64,000 nt of DNA from Sacculina carcini (Eukaryota; Arthropoda; Thecostraca; Sacculinidae), in NCBI GenBank assembly GCA_916048095.2, contig OU696576.1:4130548-4194547 (forward strand), read 5' to 3'. Made by a program: the position numbers and the translations under genes. Under the pieces are notes generated by a model. The model did not search any database. It was not told the origin of the DNA and was given only the letters and a program-made list of their open reading frames with translations. Positions 1 through 12,389 of the stretch are shown in pieces. Each line of letters begins with the position of its first letter. Position 1 is the first letter of the stretch.

Positions 1-130
1 CTTGAAAAGGACCTCGGAGGTCAACAAAACATAGCCTATGACCTTCTTGCATCCATTCTACCCCTAAAGACCAAGTTTCATCAACATCGGTCCAGTGGTT
101 TAGGAGGAGATAGGATACAAACAGACATTT
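1..130 (+). repeat. Possible retrotransposon 3'-tail fragment
   Basis: The segment contains a phrase around 70-115 (CAAGTTTCATCAACATCGG, then TCCAGTGGTTTAGGAG) that resembles conserved tail sequences seen in many invertebrate non-LTR elements. No reading frame accompanies it and the left side is cut by the window edge. The family assignment is from memory of the motif only and is weak. Confidence 0.25.
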
Positions 131-1561
<1,431 letters not shown>

Positions 1562-1750
1562 TTAAATTTACTCACGCACTCGGAATGATTATAGATTTAA
1601 AGCAATAACTTAATCGGGCACTATGCCTGAATATATTTGAGTACTAACGTTTTCGCCACACGGCTTCTCCAGGTCCAAATTTCAGTAAATTCAAATTAAC
1701 GACCAAATTACACAATCCAACAATAGCAATAAAAACACATGCATCATCAC

Positions 1751-3540
1751 TAGATTTGGGAATTTTGTGTGATAATTTTAGGCGTTTTATGAAATGTAAA
1801 AATGTAAAATGTAAAAATGTAAAAATATGTTGTCAAAAGTCCCAAAATATGTTATTCGATTTTCATATATGTGAACTTTTGACTCTTCCGTAGATTATTT
1901 GCATGTTATGCCTTAATCTAGCGACATCCCAGGGGAGCAACCCTTAGGGAGGCGACCTTTTCGTAGTACGTGGTAAACTTTTCACCTTGATTCAGCCTTT
2001 CCGATAATGCCGGAGTGCAGTGGCGGCGCCAGATAATCTTCCTGTGGGGGGCGGGTTGGTTGGTCTGAGGAAAAAAATGCGTGGGCTAACGAAACATGAG
2101 GAACTACACTCGACATGTTCATGGAAGAGGTGCTACTGTAGGGGTGCCATCTTGGACATTTGCTTCGAGGCACAATGATGCCATGATTCGATACTACATG
2201 TATAGTCGATAAGATGCTCTTCTAGTGATCAACCGATTTGTTGTGTCGATCGAGCTGCGACTTGTGACCAGCGGACACGTTTTTCTCACATGCAACGCAA
2301 AACATTATCTTTCTATCAGACATGTTTTTCTGGGAAAATTCGACTTCACGCTAAATTCTTTTAGCCATTTCAGCATGACGATACAGTACAGACAGACACC
2401 ATTTGAGGAATTTGTGTTGAGTAATATCCGAAAATGTAAATATGAAGTACATGTAAGCATGAGAAAGTATGATCCTACCTTCCCAAAAAGCAAATGACAC
2501 GTGTATCTAGCTTGGGGCGATTTGATCACGCAAACTAAACCACAAAAACAACACATACGGTAGATAACTAGGAATATAACACCGTGCTACGCTCTTGGTG
2601 TCCAGAATTGATAAGCTATTAGGAACGTTGCTATATTTGTATTGTTAATGTTGCTGGCGTTAATACCGTATATACTATATTGTATATAGTTACCTATATA
2701 CAATGTCCGAGTGTATCATAACATGTTAAATCCGTGATCTGTGTTATTAGCAGGGTTTGTTTGGTTTAAACTATTTGGTTTAAGCCATGATTTAAACCAA
2801 GTGGGTTTTTTATATAAAAAACATGGTTTTTTGAAAATTGTTTTTTTGACAGAAATGAATTTTCTCATATAGGAATGATAAAATATTTTCAGAATAAGTA
2901 CATTAGTTCATTAATACAGTTTTAAATGTTCATAAATATTACTTTTTGGCATAATTTTATGTGTTTGCACGATATGGGAAACATTTTATCAACATTTTTG
3001 GTGTTTGCTGGGGAAGCATTGTAGTTGGTATTTATGAGAAATCCTAAATTTTTACGACCAAACATTTGAGTTTCTATATGGAAACACTATCTTTAGAAAC
3101 CTCTAAGTTAAAACAAGCTGTGTTTACTCTGAAAAAAACATGAATTAACTTCTATGAACAAAACGATTTTTAGTCACTAGGTTTTCATAAATAAGGCCAC
3201 TGGATATTTGGATTTGGACTTGGCAAGCATATGTGGGTGTTTAAAATTGTTTTTCTTTTTTGAATATTCACAAAACCCTTGGTAAGTGGTACTAAAATAT
3301 GTTTAACTATATGCTAAATAGCATGGTACAATCTTCTTTTAAACCCGGTTTTTTCAAGCCCTGGTTATTAACAAGTTATTACAGTTATTAACAAGATAGA
3401 TTCATTGAAAGCACAACATAGAAAATTATCTGTTTAAGCAACATTTTTCTGTGAAACTGGCATTTTATGTTATTTCCGCTTAAAACGGCATTTTATATGA
3501 AAAAATATGTTTATGTGATCATATACAATTCCCAACTCTA
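1751..3540 (+). mobile_element. Non-autonomous hAT element (family A, copy 1), itself interrupted
   Basis: The 8-bp direct repeat ATCATCAC flanks it at 1743-1750 and 3541-3548. Termini are inverted: TAGATTTGGGAATTTTGTG at the left, and the right end read inward begins TAGAGTTGGGAATTG. Without the inner insertion it is about 1.17 kb and encodes no transposase. A second copy in opposite orientation lies at 24594-27382 and a partial copy at 48655-48869. The 8-bp duplication and short inverted ends place it in hAT. It sits inside the Penelope-like fragment and carries a different hAT at 2751-3363. Confidence 0.88.
2751..3363. mobile_element. hAT-like MITE (family B), 613 bp, T-rich
   Basis: Flanked by GTTATTAG (2743-2750) and GTTATTAA (3364-3371), an 8-bp duplication with one mismatch. 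The ends are inverted: CAGGGTTTGTTTGG against CAGGGCTTGAAAAAACC. The interior is AT-rich with many copies of a GGTTT/GTTTTTT motif and has no reading frame. It is nested inside hAT family A copy 1: the sequence AATCCGTGATCTGTG just before it is continuous with the same family at 24759-24773. Confidence 0.8.
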
Positions 3541-3648
3541 ATCATCACAATTGAATATTTCAACGCAGAAAAAAATCCAGTTACCAATTCCTGAGATTAT
3601 ATTTGAAACTGACATTTTAACTCCAGTCCCTTGCAGCCGTTAATCAGT

Positions 3649-3835
3649 GTTGCTGAAATTATGGCACTAAGAAATGCTGGCAATACTGCAAAATAAAAAG
3701 AAGACGAGCGTAAATATTACGTAAAGTTGTCATATTTGGGAGTAGCAAACAAACGACAGTGTCAGTCACTGCTCAGGAGAACGGGGCTCGCTGACAAAGT
3801 GATCTAAGACCCGGGTCGCCTACTTAAAATAATAT
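3649..3835. other. Spacer between the two inverted Penelope-like pieces
   Basis: No reading frame or repeat recognised. It separates the truncated inverted copy from the forward copy. Confidence 0.4.
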
Positions 3836-4207
3836 ATGTTCGTCCCAAACAGCGACAGCCATGCAAATCCAGTTGCGTTGTATGATCTTGTTCGTCAAGA
3901 AGTTCCCAATGTTGGATGAAAAATGTTTTTTTATAAAACAACTTGTACAATCTGCGGAAGGTCTTACATTGGTGAAACTTGTCGATACGTAAAAATAAGA
4001 GTGCAGGAGCATATTAGCGCAAAACTGAATGGTGTCATGTTTGAACACCACAGAGAACATCACACCAATTCTCCGTTGTGCATCAGCTGGTGCATCATCC
4101 ACAGCAGCATCAGAGACGATTCGACAAGAAAATACGCCGAAGCAGCCTACATACGTCAACACGACGATGAAATACTGATCAACGGCTGCAAGGGACTGGA
4201 GTTATAA
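3836..4207 (+). pseudogene. GIY-YIG endonuclease domain of a Penelope-like element
   Basis: The frame beginning near 3838 reads through a TGA at about 3917 and continues to the stop at 4205-4207. Downstream of the stop the protein is 94 residues from Met 3923. It contains the typical Penelope C-terminal linker C-x2-C-G-R-S-Y-I-G-E-T, then an R-x2-EH segment (KIRVQEH) a little downstream, as in the GIY-YIG nicking domain that pairs with the reverse transcriptase. No reverse transcriptase sequence is present upstream, and the in-frame stop makes it non-functional. It belongs to the mobile element, not to the host. Confidence 0.75.
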
Positions 4208-4342
4208 TTACAGTTTTAAATATAATCTCAAGAATTGTCAACTAGATTTTGTTTTTCTGTGTTGAAATATTCAATTGTGATGATGCATGTGCTTTTATTG
4301 TTATTGTTGGATTGTGTACTTTGGTCGTTAATTTGAATTTAC

Positions 4343-4386
4343 TTGAGTACCTGAAGAAGCCATGTGGCGAAAACGTTAGTACTCAA
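4343..4386 (+). ncRNA. Hammerhead-ribozyme-like motif of the Penelope-like element
   Basis: The order of parts fits a type I hammerhead. TTGAGTAC (4343-4350) can pair perfectly with GTACTCAA (4379-4386) as stem I. CTGAAGA at 4351-4357 matches the core CUGANGA. GCC/GGC forms a short stem II. GAA follows as the second core strand. AACGTT forms a 3-bp self-complementary stem III, with A before the putative cleavage point. One extra A sits between the core and stem II. Penelope-like elements are known to carry such minimal hammerheads. Activity is not established. The inverted copy near 1635-1680 has lost the left strand of stem I. Confidence 0.55.
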
Positions 4387-4549
4387 ATAGATTCAGGCAT
4401 AGTGCCCGATGAAGTTATTGCTTTAAATCTATATAAATATGTATATATATATATAACAACAATAATTACATAATTAACACAATTGAATATTATAAATTAG
4501 CAGAGATGACAAACATGGTTCAATTCGAGAATTAGAGCATCACACTTAC

Positions 4550-4653
4550 TCGACTGTCGAGTTCTGATTTCGCCGTTGGCGGCCTTGTCTTTGGTCGACG
4601 AATTTGCATTTACAGCAATGGATTTGGCGAGCGACGAATGCGGCGTAATGCCG
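4550..4653 (-). CDS. Neuron navigator-like gene, coding exon 5
   Basis: A 104-bp exon read on the minus strand. The acceptor is a T-rich tract ending TTTTTTGCAG before 4653 and the donor is GTAAGTGTG after 4550. It enters in the phase left by exon 4 (two bases of a codon) and gives 34 full codons without a stop, ending one base into the next codon. The peptide is rich in Ser, Asn, Thr and Ala. That suits the long low-complexity region following the CH domain in neuron navigators, but it has no recognisable domain. Support is the splice sites, the phase and the open frame. The next exon was not found in the remaining 4.5 kb. Confidence 0.6.
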
Positions 4654-5264
4654 CTGCAAAAAAGCACACATCAACGGATTAGCGAACAGACAGACGACCG
4701 TGGCGCTAATGAAATTCCGCAGATTTACGCCAGCGAAAACGACGGCTTCAAGCGACAATCACATCTTGTCTCTAATTGAAAGTCGACGACACAACCAGAT
4801 TGGATAAGAACTGGCGCATTTGGCCAGACCAGTTGGCGGAGAACAAGGACATCTTTGAATCCTTCAATTGTACGAGATATTCATGATCACACCCAGCTCG
4901 AAACCTAAATCTATATAATAATATACTGAATCCAGAACCATAACTACTGATAACCATAACTATCATAACCATAACTACGTTATGAGTTCAAATATATCTC
5001 CTCATAGTCAGTCAGCATTTTTAGAACAGGAGTACAATGAAAAATCAATGCCAACATAACCACTACGTTGCCAATGCATTACCAGACACAGGCTCAGTTT
5101 CTGAAACGACAAATATGAAACCGTTAACGCAGACTAATTGAGTGAGTGGCATCAGTGAAAACAGGTGCACCTTTGATCCCGCACCTAGGGACCTGATACA
5201 CATGTTTACAATGTATGGCTTTGAAACGTACATCTTCAGTCAACTGTTCACCTGTCTGTCTGTA

Positions 5265-5343
<79 letters not shown>

Positions 5344-6190
5344 ATGTCTGTATGTCTGTCTGTCTGTCACTGCCTGCCTGTCGGTCTGTTTGTTGGTCAG
5401 ACTAAGAGATGATCTAAGGCAGGCCTGTGACGGAAATTAGCATGTCATTCGCCACAATATAGAAGGTCTTTAGTCAACACGCACAACAAAACACGCCAAC
5501 AGACAGACACACAAGCACACCGACACACACGCACATGTGCAACCAAGACGTGTAAAATATCACAAATAAATTTGGGAATAATTAATTAACCAGGGCAAAA
5601 AACGTCAAAAAGTTCGACTGTGGAAATGTAATTTTTACATCAGTTTTTAAACAATTTCAAGCAAGGAGCCGGGTGATATGGTTGGAAGCCACTGTGCGAA
5701 TTAACCCAGTAATGCCCAAAGTTAGCCAAAATAGGTAGATGGGTGATTTTCACAGGAGCGCCTACTTATGACACACTCAACATTTGTAGTAGCTTTCACA
5801 GATATGAGCTGTCCAGTTTTCTGGACGCTGGGCACCTAACAGAAACATGATTCCATTATATGCGAAGAAAACACTTTCAGCATATATGATCCGTTTTATT
5901 ACAAGTTTTAGGTCTTGCACAATACCAACATTCGAGAAGGAGTCAACAGGTGATTAATTGCAGCATTCTATGCTCAATGAGTGATCTAAGTTTGTAGAGA
6001 CCATCACTTCCATCAATTGAAATACTATAATTGAAATACAACTAATACAACTCACTATCATTGAAATACAGCTTGTGCAAAAGGTGTCCAAACCCATTAC
6101 GCCTGATTGCATACTTCAAAATACCAGGACCCAGAGCCGATGCAAGGTCTTATGCCCATCCCAGAAGGCAATCATTTTGACCCCCATTAT
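4654..6190 (-). other. NAV-like intron 4, part
   Basis: Non-coding. Apart from the TGTC microsatellite I see nothing with coding or structural support here. Confidence 0.5.
5257..5377. repeat. (TGTC)n microsatellite
   Basis: Tetranucleotide array with a few TGTA variants at both ends. The apparent Cys/Leu/Ser/Val reading frames over it are repeat artefacts. Confidence 0.95.
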
Positions 6191-6593
6191 CAGTGGTGGC
6201 ACCAGGATTTTTACATTGGGGGGCTGAGGGGTGGTGGTGTTTAAGGAAAAAGTTGTGGGGCTTGACCAAGCACTGACTGCATATTATAAGGGACTGGGGC
6301 ACATTATTTAGTCCTCGAACTTGAACCATAATTGAAGGACGTATATTGAAATAAATGAGGTAAATATCATAGAGTAGAACATATAACGGCACATTGAAAC
6401 ACATGCAAACGTCATTACAGTAACAAATACTAAATTACTGTAAGACAAATACGATTATTGTAGGACAATATATCCTCATTTACAATTGTAAGAAATTTTG
6501 CTGTCCATGATTATGATTTTTGAGAGGCTTAGCGGGGTTTGACATAGTTTTGGGTGGCTACAGCCCCCCAAGCCCCCCTTGGCGCCGTCATTG
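6191..6593. mobile_element. hAT MITE, 403 bp, exact 8-bp TSD
   Basis: Perfect direct repeats CCCATTAT lie at 6183-6190 and 6594-6601. The ends are imperfectly inverted: CAGTGGTGGCACCAGG at the left and CAATGACGGCGCCAAGG at the right. The stretch before the right end contains runs of C (GCCCCCCAAGCCCCCC). No coding capacity. Confidence 0.85.
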
Positions 6594-7890
6594 CCCATTA
6601 TGAATACAGCAGAATTATAATAGAGGTACGACTTTGGGAAAATGCAATTTCGAGCAGCCCCTCGATCTCCTGGGAACTTACGATACGTTTATACGTTATT
6701 ATAAAATAAATTTCAATATCATGTTTGAGTCAACGGGGCTCCTCAACAAAACAATCTTGTGCTTGGATATTTAGCATATCCAATGAACTTTTGATCTAAA
6801 AACAATCTTAATATATCAAACTCTGTAGCCGCTGATACGACTTAATCAGGAAGAACAGATATCGGGTTGATTGCTATATATATACGAAACTCAGGTTTAT
6901 TTTCATTAGTGTTCCACTGTATTGTTTTTTATTCTTTTTTTCTTTGATTGGATAGAAGACTGTTAATTTTGTTCCTAATCGCTTTCAATGGATGAACATC
7001 AGATTACATATTCATCTTCAACAATCCATACAGAAGCAGTAAGTTATCGATATGCTGATTCCTGGTTTTGTTTGTTACAATACATAATACGTATACGTAT
7101 ACGTATCAATTGATCGGTAGAAACCCTAAATGATTTCAATTATCAAAAATTAATAGGATTAATTCATTTTATAATACCTCAACTAATACCGTCCCGAAAA
7201 ATGGACAGCCATAAATATACCGTTATAACTCAAAGCCATATCACATGTAATACCCATTTATAATATAAATTCACAGCTACAGCACTCATGTGCGTGTTAA
7301 AGCAGTTATATGCAAATAAATACTGGAATTAAGAAATTAAATCAATATGACTCAACCGGAACGACGCCGTGCAGCCGACATGATGCAGCTTGCATTGTAC
7401 CGGTTCACAACACGTACTAAATATGTTTGGTTGCGCTGCCTGTTTTATGGCAGACAGGTTGATGTTCAGGGTAGCTCGTCATCATAGCATTACACTTTAA
7501 TACTGTCAAATAAAGTCACTATAGCGTTTTTTCTAACGTCCATTTCTGGACGCCAGGTCATATTATATCTAGTCATTTCTGGACGCCAGGTCAGGTCATA
7601 GGTCAGGTCATGGGGTAATGGAGAATGATCTACCTGCTAGTCAACGGGCATCTGGTCATAATTGATCAATATATTTTCTTCCATCCACTTTTTCGATGTA
7701 TACCATTTCTTGTGATCTTATCTATTGTTTACGATGTGTTACACCATTAATACACCTATTAATGCGTGTTTATCGGGTGTATTTGTCTGCCTATTGACTT
7801 CTGTCAGTCGCGCCTCTGGTCTGTGTAGTGTGTGCTATATGATATACATGTGCCTGTGCAAAAACCATGTAGCGCTTTGAGTATTTTATG
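6594..7890 (-). other. NAV-like intron 4, no recognised feature
   Basis: AT-rich non-coding DNA. A short phrase, CATTTCTGGACGCCAGGTCA, occurs twice close together (7540-7600) with CAGGTCA repeats behind it. No reading frame or element ends were identified. Confidence 0.4.
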
Positions 7891-7898
7891 TAGCGCGT

Positions 7899-7912
7899 TG
7901 GTGTGTGTGTGT

Positions 7913-7944
<32 letters not shown>

Positions 7945-8002
7945 TTGTGTGTGTGTATGTGTGAGTGAGTGTATGTGTGTGTGTGTATGCGTGTGTGTTC
8001 TT
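7899..8002. repeat. (TG)n microsatellite, interrupted
   Basis: Dinucleotide run with TA, TT and GA interruptions. A second short TG run lies at 8214-8258, inside the LINE relic. Confidence 0.9.
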
Positions 8003-8279
8003 AAGGCTTGTTCTTACTAGTTGTCTTCGCAGGAATGAGTCAGAGGCTCGTGACTCCAGCCTTGCAGTGTCGTTGGTTGGTGTACTACGTCGCTTGGCAA
8101 CCTATTCCATCAATCTTCTACTCTGTTTGGGAAACTATATTTTTGCGTCCCTAATACTGCGTTTTTGTAGACGAAAACGGTTATTTCTATTAGATTTTGA
8201 TAATTTTGAAAATTGTGTGTATGTGTGTGAGTGTGTGTGTGCGTGTGTGTGTGTGTGTGGACTGACTGTTTCTCCGTGT

Positions 8280-9170
8280 GAGTGGTACATGTATTTGTGT
8301 TCTCCCTTCACTGCTGATGGATCGGTATCGACAGCGGTCAAGCAGCATGCAAAGCTTAAACTGCCCCGTGTTAAAATTTGTCTCATTCTTGAAGAAGAAC
8401 AACAACGTGCCATTCATCGTGAAAAAAACGTGTTTCATGCAGCGTTAATGTCGACAATACTTTACGGAGCAGAGTAATGGCTGGGAGCAGACCTGAAGCC
8501 AATCAATAAGCTGTACAACTGGTGTCTGAAGGGACTTTTGGGCGTGAGACGATCCACCTGCAACGATATACGTTTTGTGGAATCTGGCTACCCGCCCTTG
8601 GAGGACGTTGTTACGTTAATTCAGAGAAAAAATTTCCGTAAGGTGTGGCGAGAGCGATTAACTATGGAGGATGATCCGTTAGCGTTTGCAATGCGTAGAT
8701 GCATGGACACGAACATTGGAATGGGGAAAATATTACAAAAGATAGTGAACGGTGAGACTTTGTGCGCGAAAGAAAGAATGGATGAGGTGATCAACAGAAT
8801 AAGAAGAGGAGAGTCTACAAGGCGGGCAATGTATTACGAGATGAATCCTGACCTGACAACATATGCTGCGTATTCAACAAATTTCACAGGCATGGAAATG
8901 CACAGGATGTCTTTTATGAGATTCAGGACTGGGTCGCATTGGCTGGCGTGTGAGACAGGGAAGTGGAACAGGAGAGGCAAGGGTAGAACAGCAGCAGACG
9001 AGAGGTTCTGTAAATGCGGAAAAGTACAATCAGAAAAACATGTGGTAGAGGAATGCAAATTGACCAAGGAGACTCGGAACAAATATGGAGTTTCGAGTTT
9101 TCGAGAATTGTTCTGCTTGACAGGGGATAAAGCTTGTAAATGTGTTCAAGAAATGTTGGATATGTATTGA
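8280..9170 (+). pseudogene. Decayed non-LTR retrotransposon, C-terminal part of the RT protein
   Basis: The plus frame shows a thumb-like region with the LINE signature DGSVSTAVKQHA, then ALMSTILYGAE, an in-frame TAA at 8475-8477, then a continuous 210-codon stretch ending at 9170. The last part has a C-x-C-G...H...C arrangement typical of the C-terminal zinc motif of non-LTR polyproteins. A segment around 8370-8430 reads sensibly only in a neighbouring frame, so there are at least two frame breaks as well as the stop. A TG microsatellite lies just before it. The upstream RT palm and the endonuclease are absent. It is a dead insertion in NAV intron 4. Clade uncertain. Confidence 0.65.
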
Positions 9171-9605
9171 GGTGATCATTCTGTAGCAGTGCTAGAGTAG
9201 TGCTGCAGTCTGGTGTATACTGTTTTGTTTGATTGTGTATAAATAGCGCAAACACGTTCATTATATATTGTGGCCTTAAAACGAAGTGATCGTTGTGTAA
9301 TAATAACAGTGTGGTATTTTGTCATTATGTTCTCGTTTACTTTATATTAATTATGGACCATTCCGTGTGTGTGCTATCTTCATGTGTTATGCTATGCTGC
9401 GGTAAATAAACTAACCAAACCTAACCTGTGTATGTGTGGGTGTTTGTCGTGTATGTGAATTTCTTTGTAAATGAATTGACTTGTGACTGCGTGGTTGTGT
9501 TTCTATATTTTTTCTAGATAGGATTTTGGATTTGGCTTGAACTGTGCATGGTCATTATGAGCTTGCATGCGTTTAACATACTAGCTAAAAGGTGAAAGGC
9601 CTAAG

Positions 9606-9912
9606 TGACAGCTGCTACACGGGAATAAGCCGAAGCTGATGAACACACAGGTGTGTCCCGTGCAGCTCGCTGCCACCGCAGAACCGACCCTCTCCACGAT
9701 ATGGCGCCATATGGACGAAAGACTTATTAGAGAGGGTCACCTCCCCAGAATGCATGGAACAACACATGACTGATATCTGGTACCCATTTACTGTTGGGTG
9801 AACAGGGGCTGTTAGATTATAGAATTCGCCCAAGAAATTCTGCTCCGCCGGGTTACGAACCACGGACCTCCCGCTTGTGAAGCAGGTGTGCTAACCACTA
9901 CACCATGGAGTC
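9606..9912 (-). mobile_element. tRNA-derived SINE
   Basis: On the minus strand, 9912-9841 resembles a tRNA. It has a TGGTGTAGTGGTTAGCAC D-arm/A-box segment, an anticodon loop TTCACAA (CAC, valine-like) on a five-pair stem, and GGTTCG of the B-box (reads GTGGTTCGTAACC). The acceptor arms do not pair well. The tRNA-like head runs into a roughly 230-base body with CCTGTTCACCCAACAGTAAA, reminiscent of central domains shared by invertebrate SINEs. I therefore call a SINE rather than a functional tRNA gene. Confidence 0.65.
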
Positions 9913-10094
9913 AGCTAAAATCGCATTTATCAAACTCTCTGCATCTTTTGGGCGCTTCTGGTACATGGTGCTACCGCATGCTGTCAATAGTGCCTGCACT
10001 CATCCCATGTCACTGAATTTCCCTGTAATTAATAATAACAAGAATAATAAGAGCGAGTTTTATTACATACCCAGCCGATTTGACATGATGTCAC
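9913..10094 (-). other. NAV-like intron 4, proximal part
   Basis: Contains the exon 4 donor at 10094 (GTGACATC on the minus strand). Otherwise no feature. Confidence 0.4.
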
Positions 10095-10312
10095 CTGGTA
10101 TCAATGTGGCTGACAGCCGGAGCAGCCGACGGCAGCTTGCGACCGTTCGGTTGTTTCAGCTGTTGCAGCAGCTGTTTGTGCCGCGACAGCTGAAAGAACA
10201 AGCTGAGGATGGGCTTGAGCGCGCCGCTGACCACTTGTTCCGCAGTGATATCTTCCACTCCACAAACCTGCTGCGAGTGTAGCGCGTCCAAGCAGCGACT
10301 CACATTAGCAAC
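10095..10312 (-). CDS. Neuron navigator-like gene, coding exon 4 (end of CH domain)
   Basis: A 218-bp minus-strand exon with acceptor TGTGTGCTCAG before 10312 and donor GTGACA after 10095. It encodes the C-terminal half of the calponin-homology domain. The run NVSRCLDALHS, then ITAEQVVSGALKPILSLFFQ and LSRHKQ, corresponds to the human NAV2/NAV3 segment around the last CH helices (NVDVCLSFL..., GLSAEEIRNGNLKAILGLFFSLSRYKQ). It is followed by a Gln/Lys stretch and a Ser/Pro tail. CH domains in neuron navigators act in cytoskeletal guidance of migrating cells and axons. The frame is unbroken and joins exon 3 in phase 0. This is the strongest single piece of evidence for the gene. Confidence 0.85.
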
Positions 10313-11847
10313 CTGAGCACACACATTGGTGTATGACAGGAATGTGGATTTGAGATGTCATTGAACTGATGTGGTATCAGAGAAAACAAAGAAATGGGCA
10401 AAGTTTGGGGACAACGTTCTGTAAAAGGCCATTTTCCATCATGTTCGTGAATAATCATAAACAGCTTTCATTACAAAAAATATATGTGAAGTCACATGCT
10501 TGCTACAAACACATACACACACAGACACACACATACACGCATAAAAACAAAGAATAAGGATGTAAAAAGTTCAAATGAAAGGGAGTGGCTATGGTAAGCA
10601 CACACATACGCATATACACACAATCATACGTACACATTCTCTCTCACACACGCGCACACACTGGTGTTCACATGGGCTGTGAACTAATTTGCGCAATTGT
10701 CCGGCGTGTGTATGTTTGTGTGTAATTGTGGGTGCATGTTGCGCGTGGTGACAATGCAATGGCTGGCAGCTTTCACTGTGCAATGCGTATGCTCTCTACA
10801 CGCGTGGACACACACACACACACACTCACACACATACACGGACACACACTCACACATACACAGAAACGTATACGGAGAGAAACACCCACCCACACATGAA
10901 CATACACGCATACACAGACCACACGTACAATCACTCAGAGACAGGCAGGCAAACATACAGACACATACACACGCACACACACTAATATCAAAAAACCAAA
11001 CATAATACACACAAAATACAAAACATCAAAATACACAAATACATCAAATCATCACAATCATCAAATACATCAAATACACAATACATCAAAATACACAAAC
11101 AAAAACCACTTGAATAAAGATTACATCAGCCCAATAATAACAATTGATTTCCTCATTTGTTTCCAAAAATAGCATACACGATTTTCCTCCATATGACCAC
11201 AATAAGTAAAAGGTTGAAAATTAGCATGCATTAAGCTCCTGAAACCCAAGGGTTTCAAGAGCCTGGGTTTGTTGTGGATACCGCTTCACAAATGCAATAT
11301 GGCGATTAGTTCGTTTTATTTCAGTTGGACCGTTACGTCAGTCTCTATGGACGGTTCACGATTTCATTAATATTTTCACGCATCGGCGAATTTTTACGGT
11401 GAGGAACAATGATATTGATTGAGTGGGATGAACTAGCCTTTTCACTCATAAAAAACGATAAAAAAACGAAATGAGAAAATATAATGAGATATGCGAAAGT
11501 TAGAAAGTCCTTAAAGAAGTTTACACAATCATATATTGTTTGCTTCAGGGCAGAGAGCAGAGAGGCAGAGAGCGAGTTTCTAACGGGACCCCTGCACGAT
11601 CGTTGTGTCTGGTGATTTCAGTTGAACAACGATACCTGAGCCGCCGATAAATGAGCACAAAGAACAGTGGTTGATACAATCCAAATGTGTGAGCGTAACT
11701 TGTTACCAAGAATGGCGAGACAAAGACAATCGACCTGACACATGCTGAAAACCAAAGCCAAACAAATCGAGCCTACCGGAATAACTGGCGACTATTTTGA
11801 GCACACCTGTTCTATATCGATATCTGACTGGATCACAGCATACTCAC
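10313..11847 (-). other. NAV-like intron 3
   Basis: Non-coding. It contains a CA/TG-rich block (see 10500-11110) and a short hairpin at 11233-11263 with GAAACCC facing GGGTTTC. No element ends recognised. Confidence 0.6.
10500..11110. repeat. CA-rich simple-repeat region, then ATACATCAAA-type repeats
   Basis: Interrupted CA/TG dinucleotide tracts to about 10985, followed by loose repeats of ATACATCAAA and ACACAAAATA up to about 11105. All the reading frames here are low-complexity His/Thr or Cys/Val artefacts. Confidence 0.85.
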
Positions 11848-11900
11848 GTTGTGAGAGCGAGAAGCGGGAAACCGGTTGATGTTCGGGACAGACTTTCCGG
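11848..11900 (-). CDS. Neuron navigator-like gene, coding exon 3 (53-bp microexon)
   Basis: A short minus-strand exon bounded by the acceptor TTATTTGTTTCAG and the donor GTGAGTATG. It supplies two bases to finish the codon split at the end of exon 2, then 17 codons without a stop, leaving phase 0. The peptide carries VPNINRFP, which lines up with the VEDINGCP segment of vertebrate NAV CH domains. Spliced with exons 2 and 4 it gives an uninterrupted CH domain of normal length. It is too short to show up as an open reading frame. Confidence 0.82.
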
Positions 11901-12271
11901 CTGAAACAAATAAAGTTGCATTAAACTCCACAATAGCATTCCCGCAATCAATTACACCGATTTTTGCATCCATAAATCGCACTCCGAATGTAGCAAAGAG
12001 CGTGCAACAATCGCAGCGAAAATTCCTGATGATAAAATAGCAAATATATCAAATGTACAGCTTCGTAACTAGTTTTGGGTGATTCATTCCGTTAATAACA
12101 GTCGACAATAAAAAAAACAGGTAGATTACACTTTCTGAGTTAATCGTGAACTATTTCTAACGTAAAATCACTGAATCGACCATAAATACACGATAACTAT
12201 ACAACACAAAATATGAATGTAATGAGAATATATGTGAATAAACGCTATTTTTGCATTGCAAAAGTACTTAC
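11901..12271 (-). other. NAV-like intron 2 (371 bp)
   Basis: The shortest intron of the gene here. GT-AG boundaries are seen on the minus strand (GTAAGTAC ... TTTGTTTCAG). No repeats. Confidence 0.75.
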
Positions 12272-12389
12272 TAACAGCCTCAATCACATCAGCTATGATG
12301 ACACCATCTGTGACGTCATCCTGAAGGCTGATGATTCGGTTCTCAAAACGGCTCTTCTCCAAATAATGGTTTGCCCAGTCAGTGTAAAT
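12272..12389 (-). CDS. Neuron navigator-like gene, coding exon 2 (start of CH domain)
   Basis: A 118-bp minus-strand exon with acceptor TTCTGTTGTGACAG before 12389 and donor GTAAGTAC after 12272. It begins IYTDWANHYLEKS and continues DDVTDGVIIADVIEAV, matching the first helices of the NAV/sickie CH domain (IYTDWANHYL... and ADGVLLAEII in human NAV2). It starts in phase 0 and ends one base into a codon, exactly compatible with exon 3. In known navigators a Gln precedes IYTDW, and both candidate upstream exons here end in a Gln codon at phase 0. Confidence 0.85.

Larger units (their letters stand above)
3836..4440 (+). mobile_element. Penelope-like retroelement, 3' part
   Basis: Contains a GIY-YIG endonuclease reading frame, its 3' UTR, and a terminal segment with a hammerhead-like fold at 4343-4386. 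It ends in a short TA run at 4440-4452. The reverse transcriptase half is missing, so this is a 5'-truncated copy. Bases 4277-4284 keep the unduplicated form of the site where hAT family A inserted into the sister copy. Confidence 0.78.

Noticed and set aside
3824..4162. Minus-strand 112-codon frame
   Set aside because: Shadow of the GIY-YIG frame, which has recognisable motifs on the plus strand.
9841..9912. Valine-type tRNA gene
   Set aside because: The anticodon arm and B-box are tRNA-like, but the acceptor stem does not pair and the sequence continues into a SINE body.
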